This document shows positions 56,351 through 64,000 of a stretch of DNA of 64,000 bases, piece after piece. The DNA comes from Sthenelais limicola. Taxonomy: Eukaryota > Annelida > Polychaeta > Phyllodocida > Sigalionidae. The DNA is taken from NCBI GenBank assembly GCA_942159475.1, contig OW804097.1:109864582-109928581 (forward strand), in the 5' to 3' direction. The position numbers and the translations under genes were made by a program. The number at the start of each line of letters is the position of its first letter. The first letter of the stretch is position 1. The notes beneath the pieces were generated by a model. It searched no databases, was not told where the DNA came from, and saw only the letters and a list, made by a program, of their open reading frames with translations.

Positions 56351-57896
56351 CATGTGGTCAATTCCACCAATTTGACAACATTTGGCCCCCAACCGTGGAA
56401 AGTGATTAAATGGGCCTAATATAAATAATTTACCATTAATTTGATTGTTTTTTTTTACTGGATTGTTCCACCAATTTCTAAATAGTGGCCTAATATAAAT
56501 AATTTACCATTAATTTGATTGTTTTTTTTTACTGGATTGTTCCACCAATTTCCACCATTAATTTGATTGTTTTTTTACAAAATCCCATTTTTTGGGCAAA
56601 AATCAATTTTTTGAACTGTCATTAAACCGTGGAACTGCTAAATTTCTAAATAATCATCAAAATTGGACATTTTTCTTTATATGTTGTTATAGTAGGTTAC
56701 TTGAACATGATCTGTGTAAAAAAAAGAATGAAAAAAAAATTTTTTTGGCCAAAAGCCATCAAAAACCGATTTTTTTTTGTGTGGCACCCCCCATGTTGTG
56801 TGCCGTCACGCTGTGTGCCTAAAGTGGAATAAAAAAATAAAAAAATAAAAATTATATCAAATTATGATGAATAATGATAAAATGCATGGGATTATACATA
56901 TATGGAACCTCAAATATATTGATTTGTGTCTTTCATGAATTGTAGCAGAGAAATAACATGGTGGCAAAAGGTGGTGGATACCCTAGCTCCTGTTGTGTGC
57001 CGTCACGCCTATTTAAGGTTTTTTAGAGCCTTATAAGGCACAACTTCAATAATAAACTTTAAATTTGACATTTATTATTGACTTTGCTTGGTACCAATCT
57101 ATGTAGATTGAAATTCATGATTTCCGAGTTGTTTTTACATGATTCTTAAGGCAAAATGCTTTAAAAATGTGCCGTCACGTTGTGTCGTGTGCCGTCACGC
57201 CTGCCGTCGTGTGCCGTCACGCCTGCTGTCACATAATATCAGAAATTATATCTCTAACATATATACATAATATTAGAAGGTTTATCCTTGAAGATTTTGC
57301 CTCTAAATACTTAAACAGAACAGGAACATTAAATACAAGTTTTCGAATCAACATAAAAGGGTAAACAAGGGTAATAAATGATATATATAATCTGTATAAT
57401 ATGTGTGGGCATATATTCTGTATGATCTGTATGGGCAAAGGGTCTATGACCTGTCACCCTTAGGCCTACCACTGCCATTATGATTACCATTACTGAATGG
57501 TTATTTGGCTGTAACTTTTCTTCTAGTTGGAATATTTTCACAAAATAAAAACCATTATCACCCTCATGTCGGGACCTATCAAGTACAACATATTTCAGTA
57601 CCTTATGTGCATGTTTGTTTTATTCATTTCTAATCTAAATCCTAATTTATGTAGAAATACGTACCATTATTTGACATGCTATTTTTGGCATTTTTTTCAT
57701 ATTTGGGATCTATTTTTCGAACCCCCTGTACAAATTTTAGCAATAATCAGAATGGTTCCAAACTTGGCAGTTTAATGCACATATATGTAAGGTTGATAGA
57801 AATTAACAAATCAACTGATTAATGTAAAAATTATTTTTGGGTACTCAGGGGGCTGCTAGGGGCCCAAATGTTGTCAAATTGGTGGAAATGGCCATG
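56351..57896. mobile_element. 1.55-kb TIR element, TA-flanked, with GCCGTCACG repeats
   Basis: The left end CATGTGGTCAATTCCACCAA continues TTTGACAACATTTGGCCCCC; the right end, inverted, reads CATGGCCATTTCCACCAATT continuing TGACAACATTTGGGCCCC. TA lies outside both ends. The interior has a duplicated TAATATAAATAATTTACCAT block (56419, 56493) and repeats of TGTGTGCCGTCACGC (56807, 56994, 57170-57230). No transposase was recognised. Confidence 0.7.
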
Positions 57897-58112
57897 TACA
57901 TATGTGATGTGTTTCAGGAAAATGAGTCATAAGTCGCAAAAAATAGATTTTGAGATACCATTATATTTGAAAAGATGAGATCAAGCCGATTCCAATGATA
58001 GTAAACAGTATAACTGATTGTCGACTGGAGGCGTGCAATGAAGAACATGAGTATAACAAGTGGGCTTCAGTGGGATGAGTAAATCCTCCCCTTTATTCCA
58101 ACAATCAAAAAG

Positions 58113-58172
58113 AAAAAATTTTGACATGTGCTCTCAACTGGTGCTAACGGTAGAATGGACGCAGGTGCCCCG
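58113..58172. repeat. DIRS-like terminal direct repeat, copy 1
   Basis: Shares TTGACATGTGCTCTCAACTG, GTGCT, GGTAGAATGGACGCAGGTGC and CCCGT with 62607-62668, in the same orientation. The two diverge immediately afterwards. Confidence 0.9.
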
Positions 58173-58199
58173 TTTGAGAGTCTAGTTTCAAGATCCGAC

Positions 58200-59036
58200 G
58201 ACAGATAGAGTAACACGCTGAGTGACTTCCAGTCGCCATACTCTTTGATGTCGGGCAGAGGAAGTCCTAGTCTACTTAAATATGTGGCAGACCCCCTCCT
58301 CAGACTGTGACGTGAAGCGACCCGCTAAACCAGCTCTAGTAACGATAGTCTTCAGCTTAGATGCAAACCATTTATACGAAACTGGAGATCTACTCTTAGC
58401 AGCAGCGCAGAATAAATAGTCATTTGATGTCAAGGTCGAATGAGCTAAGTAATACTTGAGCCATCTGACTGGGCAGAGGAGGGACAAGGGGGAGGCCACC
58501 ACTGGAATGACCACCGACCTTTCCCTGAATTGTACTGTCTTGGACGAATGTAAAGAAACACACATGCCATATGAGGTGAAGGTAATGTCTCTTAACCGCA
58601 ACATATGGGGAGAGGCAGTATAATGGCACTTACACAGGAGGCATCTGAATCCCAAACAGATAGCACACCAGAACATCAAGTCGTCTTCATCTGAGAAATT
58701 CAATTGCCAAAATATCCTCAGTAAATGATGTGGAAGCAACGGATCAGCTTGACGGGTAGCATCTCCTAGCAGTCGTTGAATCCCTCTCAGAGTACATCTA
58801 ACCAAGAATGTACCTCTAGCCAACACCTGGGCGTTGAAGTAGCCATGCATGGACCATAATGCGCTTAAATAGTTGACAATCGAAGTGTAACATAGGTGTG
58901 ATGGAAGATAAGTCAGATATAGGCAAGTCACATCTACAGAAGAGGGCAATGGCTCAAACCCATAAATTCTGCCAAAGTCAAAATACTTCTTCCATTGACT
59001 TTTCCTAGTGGACCACGTGGGTGGGGCCCAACACAT
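58200..59036 (-). mobile_element. Tyrosine recombinase of the DIRS-like element
   Basis: Integrates circular cDNA through a covalent tyrosine intermediate. The main frame (59036-58272) reads RKSQWKKYFDFGRIYGFEPL, LPSHLCYTSIVNYLSALWSM, DLMFWCAICLGFRCLLCKCH (first Arg box), TVQFRERSVVIPV and SPVSYKWFASKLKTIVTRAG. After GRFTS, a loss of two bases (CACA to CA) shifts the frame. In the next frame SLRRGSATYLSRLGLP, EYGDWKS and LLYLSSDLET hold the H/R box and the likely catalytic Tyr. The frame change lies just before the second Arg box, so the enzyme is inactivated. Confidence 0.85.
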
Positions 59037-59049
59037 TGACTGTAACTAG

Positions 59050-59732
59050 TCACACTTGGCTCTGAGTTCCGGTAAAGGTACCTCTACAACAGAACGAGAA
59101 GAGAAAAGGTATGCCAAAGGGGTTAAAGTCGGTGTACTTGATGGGGATCCTAGAAAGACGATCAGCAGTGATATTATCTTCAGAGGACACCCGTAGGGCG
59201 ACAGTTTGGTTATTGTGTATCGCACAACACCAGAAAAAATCTCTCAAAAGTTGCATGGCAATAGTATTGGAATTGCGACCAGTCTGTAACATGTACTGAA
59301 CTTGAGTATTATCTGTGTAAATATACAAACAACCATCTTTGAAGCGACTACACCAGCGCTTAATACCTGCCACGATAGGCCAAAGCTCTTTAACATTGAT
59401 ATTAGAACCAACCACATCATCATATACTGGTGAAGGCAAGCAGTGACTACAATTATACAGGCAACAGGACCAATGTCCAAAAATGAAATCATCATCAATA
59501 CATGCACCAAAACCGGTACTAGAGGCATCTGCATACATTACATAAGAGTCAGCAAATTCATCACATATAATCTTACAACGACCATTAAAGATAGGTAAGA
59601 AACAACGCCACCAATGAAGGTCGGCTTTAACCATTGAGGACAACCTAACTCTTCATTTATGTTTAGAGGATCTAAGTACACCATATAATCGCCTGCAAAA
59701 GGTACGACCTCCAAAAAACCAAAGTGGCACAA
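59050..59732 (-). mobile_element. RNase H region of the DIRS-like element
   Basis: DLHWWRCFLPIFNGRCKI, then SYVMYADASSTGFGACIDDD (first Asp), INVKELWPIVAGIKRW (Glu), GCLYIYTDNTQVQYMLQTGR (Asp) and SSEDNITADRLSRIP (last Asp). All four acidic positions of RNase H are present. Frame changes join it to the RT region near 59640-59690. Confidence 0.85.
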
Positions 59733-61053
59733 TGAGCCAAATAACCAGTTAAACGCTCAAATTGTTTCCTGTCACACCATGGAGACTCCAACACTACCTC
59801 TACTAGATCAATAGCTCGGGTAATTTTGTATGCCGGCAAACGCAAACACAATTCTTCCAGATCAATAATTACACCCAAATATTTAGGAGTTCTTGAAGGG
59901 GCTAACACCTTCCTAAAATTAATATGGAAACCAAGATAGCGCAATAATGAGATCGACAAAAGTTGACGGTCTCTACAAGTATCATAGTCCTTACCGGCCA
60001 CAAAAAAATCATCAATATAATTTAGGCATGTAACACCATAACTCAAGAGTAAACGAGCCACAAAATCACTGACACTACAAAATATATATGGCGCGGATCT
60101 AAGACCAAAACACAAACAGTTGTCTTCAAACATGTATTCAGTACCATTTAAACTCCAACGGAAACCTTGATATGTCCGGTGAGGAGGAAATACATTAATA
60201 GTGCGATACGCTGTGGCTATATCAATAACTGCACCAAAACCTTGAGGATCTACCATATTAATAGCGTCATCCACTCTGCAAAAACTAAATTTTACTGCAG
60301 TATCTTCATGTAATCATTAATAGAACTTGCAGGTCGAGAGCAATCTGTAATAGGCCGCATCTTGCCATCTGCCTTAGCAATAGCTCCCAACGAATGTATA
60401 CAACTTGGGGTGTCTTGCACTACCGAGACCTTACCACAATGTAATTCAGCAAAAACATTTGAACACATAAGATCCGACATATTTGGGTCGAGAATAGAAC
60501 AATAATTACGCTGGTCATATACACAATCAATAGAAGCATCAACTATACGAAATCCCCGACAGACACCATTCAATACAAATATATCCGCATCTGAACACAA
60601 TTCAGCGATACACATAGCGGCCGCTACACGACAGGGTTTTAGTTGGGTTGGTACAAAAGCCAGTAAATACATACAAGTGCAAGACCCAGCGACACACTCT
60701 CGCTTAATGTGAACATATTGATCCACATACACACCCACGCTACATATGTAACCTTCAGGTAAATACGGTAGTCTATTATACAAGACACTATCATGATCAG
60801 GGTCAGTAAAATAACAATCAACAGCAGAATTACTTACATTCGCAGGTGTTATGATCACAGTCAACCAACCCACTCGGCCATCTTGGATATCAACTTCCGG
60901 TTCCGGAGGGCCGGAACCATCAACAACTACATCACAACAATCCGCGGCCAATATATATTCCTCAAATACGGAATTATCAACAATATCACAACGCTCAACA
61001 GGCTGGGCCCACACCGATGAATCACAATCGTAACAATAACCAGCATCACACAA
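59672..61053 (-). mobile_element. Reverse transcriptase of the DIRS-like element
   Basis: The N-terminal part carries ADIFVLNGVCRGFRIVD, HSLGAIAKADGKMRPITDCS and RPASSINDY. A one-base frame change near 60304 follows. Then RVDDAINMVDPQGFGAVIDI, ATAYRTINVFPPHRTYQGFR (first Asp in the VIDIATAYR box), CLCFGLRSAPYIFCSVSDFV and NYIDDFFVAG (catalytic DD). The PHRTYQGF and FGLRSAPxIF strings are typical of DIRS-type RTs, not Gypsy. Confidence 0.88.
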
Positions 61054-61152
61054 GCTGGAATCAGATAGATCTGGTACACAATACTGAACATCAACACAAA
61101 CGTTAGCATCGGGTGGGGCCTCAGCGATAACACATGGTAAATCAACAAAAAG

Positions 61153-62565
61153 CTATGCTTTATCGCTCGAGCAATCACCCGTAACCTTACAATTTGGCTT
61201 TGCGTGAGAAGGGCTGAAGCAATTTGAGCAAACATGGGGCCATTTGCACCCTGAATATGTACAACCATTCTTATTAAATGGGTAGCAATATGAGGATTTA
61301 GGATAAGATTTCTTAGCCTTAGATTTGGTCTGTGCTTTAGAGTAAGATCTGGAATACTCTGCTGATAGGAAGCGCATAGAAAGGCCGAGGTCGCCAACCG
61401 AGTAGGCCTTCAAACCTGACACCTTCGCTCGCTCCCTAACCGCTTCATCATATTTACAGATCCCCGTCGATAGGTAAACATTAGTACTCGCCTTCTCTGC
61501 TATGTAGCAGTTGTGCTTAAGCATCCCCGATATATCATAGCCTAGATCATACATTTCACACAGTAAACTGCCATGGCAGAACCATAATTTGTCTGTTGTA
61601 AACAACTTAGAGCTTTCTTCTAGAAATCTTTTTAGTCTAAACCTACGTTTTTTGTCGGAGCTTTTGCGATGAGACTTCTTATCCTTCTTGTCCTTCTTTG
61701 ATCTAGAATGACGGCGAGGAGAATCACTATCATAACTGTCACTGTCCGAAGAGGATGAATCACTACTATCCTCCGTGGAAGAAGAAGAAGAAACAGATCT
61801 TGACTTACGGCGACGGCGACGACCCCGCCCCATAGGCGAACGGGAGGCCGAGTCTCTCCTACAAGACTTAAACTGACGGTGCCGTGACTGCTGCCTGGCA
61901 CCCGCACTGTCAGGGTGCTTGCCCCTGCCACGTGCAGGGGAGGCCAATGGACTTGGTGTACCCGGAATGGGTTCTGGAACTTGTTTCCTCGGCGAGGGGG
62001 CCCTCCTCCTGGGAGAGCTAGCAGCCGCTTGGGCCACGATAGAGGTTAACAAATCTTCAATGTTGGAGAGTTTAGCCGTGGATGACTTAGCATCCGCCTT
62101 CAAATGAGTCATATCATCATGCATTCCGTCCACTGAAGCATGAACTTGGTCCAACTCATGGTGTGTGACTCCTCCCCAAGCCCCACCGGGCAGCTCAGGT
62201 TTGACAGGTGTAGGCCCAGCCGGGCGCTGCATACGTCGAACTCCTTTTAACTCTCTAGGCGGTGACTTTGGCTTCCCCTGATGAACTTCAGCTCTGATTT
62301 TCAACTTATCAGGCAGAGTCCCAAATGTAGAGAAGGCTGACGGCGGCATACCAAAAGTAGAGCGTTCAGGTGCGAACCAAGGCACTGGCTTAGTCTCTCT
62401 ACCCATAGCGCGAGCAATGTCCGCCATGCTTGGCTCCTTGCCAACCACTTCTTCTGCGAAATCTGAAGCCTCAGAAATGGTACCGAAGTTAACCAACTCA
62501 CATTTCTGTCCCGTCGGAGGACAATGGCGTGTGCCACAATTGCGACACTGACGTTGCCGAACCAT
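61153..62565 (-). mobile_element. Gag-like protein of the DIRS-like element
   Basis: 470 residues with a cysteine-rich start (RQRQCRNCGTRHCPPTGQKC), a helical middle (HHELDQVHASVDGMHDDM), a long Ser/Arg-rich segment (about 200-300) and a conserved helical block (KLWFCHGSLLCEMYDLGYDI). It ends with clustered Cys/His (CYPFNKNGCTYSGCKWPHVC, CSNCFSPSHAKPNC), which is CCCH plus a zinc knuckle. This is the normal Gag position and architecture in the order. It is one uninterrupted frame from the ATG at 62565. Confidence 0.8.
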
Positions 62566-62606
62566 AATCCTGATAATAAATTCTAACTAAAGCTTGAAAG
62601 ACACAG

Positions 62607-62668
62607 AAAAATTTTTGACATGTGCTCTCAACTGGTGCTGAAGGTAGAATGGACGCAGGTGCCCCGTG
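62607..62668. repeat. DIRS-like terminal direct repeat, copy 2
   Basis: Second copy of the repeat described at 58113-58172, just upstream of Gag. It has two small differences (GCTGAAGG versus GCTAACGG). Confidence 0.9.
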
Positions 62669-63085
62669 CTGTGGGGTTCACCCGCCTACCTGAACAAGGC
62701 AATTAAGGTGAAGTAGGTGAAATAAACAAGCCCCTTCGGCCTCAGCTATAATCTCCTACTAGTTCCTTGTAGGAGGATACTAATAAAATAATAAGTATTT
62801 CTAGATTTTAAGTTTGATATTTTCGTTTTTTAAAAAAACGTTTCCAATATTTATTGGGGTCACTAAACAGTAAAGTAACTAAATGTAGTCCATATTAGGA
62901 CCTTTAAAATGAAAGGATATATTACATAGATTGTCCTGAAATTTGAGACATCGATTGACATAACTATTAGTGACAAACTCCCCCAACATCAGAACATTCT
63001 AATGACGTAATCCTGTCAAAAAAACGCTTTGAAAAATATCAATTTTGCGACTTATGACTCATTTTCCTGAAACACATCACATATA

Positions 63086-64000
63086 CTATTTAATTCCCTA
63101 TTGAACTTACCATATAAAGGGGGAGGGGTGTCGCATCACAACCATGTTGTTACATGTGTGCTACACACTTGTTGACCCCATATTAGAGCTGTGTGTATTC
63201 CTGTGAACTATAAATAGAGACATCTATTGTAATAGACCAACGTGTTGCCATTGGCCTGTACATTTATTTCACCTGCATCGGTTATCCTAAGGGATATTTT
63301 TACAAACAGGTTGACTAAACGACCAATACCCATTGATTAAAACGACATAACAGAAAATATATTATCAGGTACAGCCATAACAACTCATCGTGCAATCTTC
63401 AATACATATAAATCTCAGGGTCAATTATAACTATCGGATTCTGCCACCGAAGGAAACGGTAAACAAAAGAACAACGATACAATTTTAGCAATATTGGTCA
63501 TATTGGGTTTATTTTGAACGTATTCCTCATGTACTTGTAATAATAATATTTTAGTATTACGCACCTGGATACATATTCCTGCAATGATTTAAAGGTATAT
63601 AGGTGTTTTCTTTTTTTTTTTTTTGAGCACCCAGATGGCATTTTCCGTTGAAAAGAGATACCAAATATAATAGAATATATATATGAAAACGGCCTCCTGG
63701 TATGTGCGTTATATGGCATTTATCTCATCTATGAAAGAAATATGATGGTATTTTTAATTTCTAATTAATAATCAATATTTTCCAGAGGTGATACCAAAAA
63801 CTTTCCCTCCCATCGACCCCTGTTCCTAGCCCCTTCCCCCTCCTCAACTCAATTGTTATCATCCCTCATGCATTCCCATCTTTTTCCATGAAAACCCCGG
63901 GTTTTGGGGGTGGGGGTCGGATTGGATCAATTTCTTTAGTTCCTGGTGGCTCTACATAAATCTGGGGGAAAAGGTCCAAGACAACAACCCCCCCCACACA
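63086..64000. other. Non-coding right edge of the window
   Basis: AT-rich with a T run near 63610 and C-rich patches after 63800. No gene, RNA or element end is recognised. Confidence 0.4.

Larger units (their letters stand above)
58011..62785 (-). mobile_element. DIRS-like tyrosine-recombinase retrotransposon (whole)
   Basis: Order on the minus strand is Gag, RT, RNase H, tyrosine recombinase, which is the DIRS/Ngaro plan. A direct repeat of about 60 bp (TTTGACATGTGCTCTCAACT, GGTGCT..., GGTAGAATGGACGCAGGTGC, CCCGT) lies near both ends (58113-58172 and 62607-62668), resembling split direct repeats of that order. No integrase or aspartic protease is seen. Several frameshifts make this copy non-autonomous. 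Boundaries come from comparison with uninterrupted copies of the host repeat. Confidence 0.85.
57899..63085. mobile_element. Inverted-repeat element interrupted by a DIRS-like retrotransposon
   Basis: The left end CATATGTGATGTGTTTCAGG, AAAATGAGTCATAAGTCGCA (57899-57940) is mirrored at 63043-63085 (TGCGACTTATGACTCATTTT, CCTGAAACACATCACATAT). Other copies run continuously from ATTCCAATGATA to TAAGTATTTCTAGATTTT. Here these are separated by the DIRS-like element (58011-62785). Without it the host copy is about 415 bp. Confidence 0.75.

Noticed and set aside
1..64000. CRISPR arrays, rRNA genes, operons and ribosome binding sites
   Set aside because: Tandem repeats here have no spacer-repeat structure, and spliced genes and metazoan retroelements show a eukaryotic genome.

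Overview
The window is nuclear DNA of a multicellular animal, most likely a marine invertebrate. The evidence is spliced genes with GT-AG introns whose phases interlock, fibrinogen-related lectin genes, AT-rich non-coding DNA, and a wide mix of metazoan mobile elements (LINEs, Gypsy, DIRS-type, TIR elements). There are no bacterial-style operons. The species cannot be fixed from the sequence; lancelet, hemichordate, echinoderm, mollusc or similar are all possible.

Host genes. (1) A plus-strand family of fibrinogen-related (FReD) genes: a broken exon at about 2.3 kb, split by a LINE; gene A with exons at 4.6, 25.0 and 29.2 kb; and gene B with a signal-peptide exon at 44.0 kb and its next exon at 44.5 kb. 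(2) On the minus strand, inside the 20-kb intron of gene A, at least ten exons (10.5 to 4.8 kb) with matching splice phases encode a ubiquitin-specific-protease-like domain. This is followed by C2H2 zinc fingers, a SWIM-type zinc site and an HMGXB3-like cysteine-rich region.

Mobile and repetitive DNA fills most of the rest. From left to right: a C-rich tandem duplication (0.1-0.5 kb); a LINE (2.3-4.1 kb); a 39-bp minisatellite whose orientation flips at about 12.79 kb (10.6-13.3 kb); GA-rich and A-rich tracts and hairpins (13.8-15.4 kb); a decayed minus-strand Gypsy-like element (about 15.6-23.9 kb) with a LINE fragment in gag and about 1.9 kb of foreign DNA in the integrase; a 57/45-bp minisatellite in a gene A intron (25.5-27.8 kb); small inverted-repeat elements (29.7-30.4 kb); a 29-bp minisatellite (31.1-31.4 kb); a 2.7-kb TIR element with a TTA target duplication (34.1-36.8 kb); a palindrome (39.2 kb); a 5'-truncated LINE (39.7-41.2 kb); a 1-kb TTAA-flanked element in gene B (44.7-45.6 kb); a broken LINE whose ORF1 carries NADAR-like and SGNH-like domains (46.7-49.8 kb), with endonuclease and RT pieces at 51.9-53.8 kb; a 1.5-kb TIR element (56.4-57.9 kb); and a DIRS-like tyrosine-recombinase retrotransposon (58.0-62.8 kb) sitting inside another inverted-repeat element.

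The points most worth attention are the antisense protease/zinc-finger gene with an in-frame stop, the NADAR-bearing LINE ORF1, and the paralogous introns that show the empty site of the TTAA element. Nearly all transposon genes here are frameshifted or truncated, so they are probably inactive copies.
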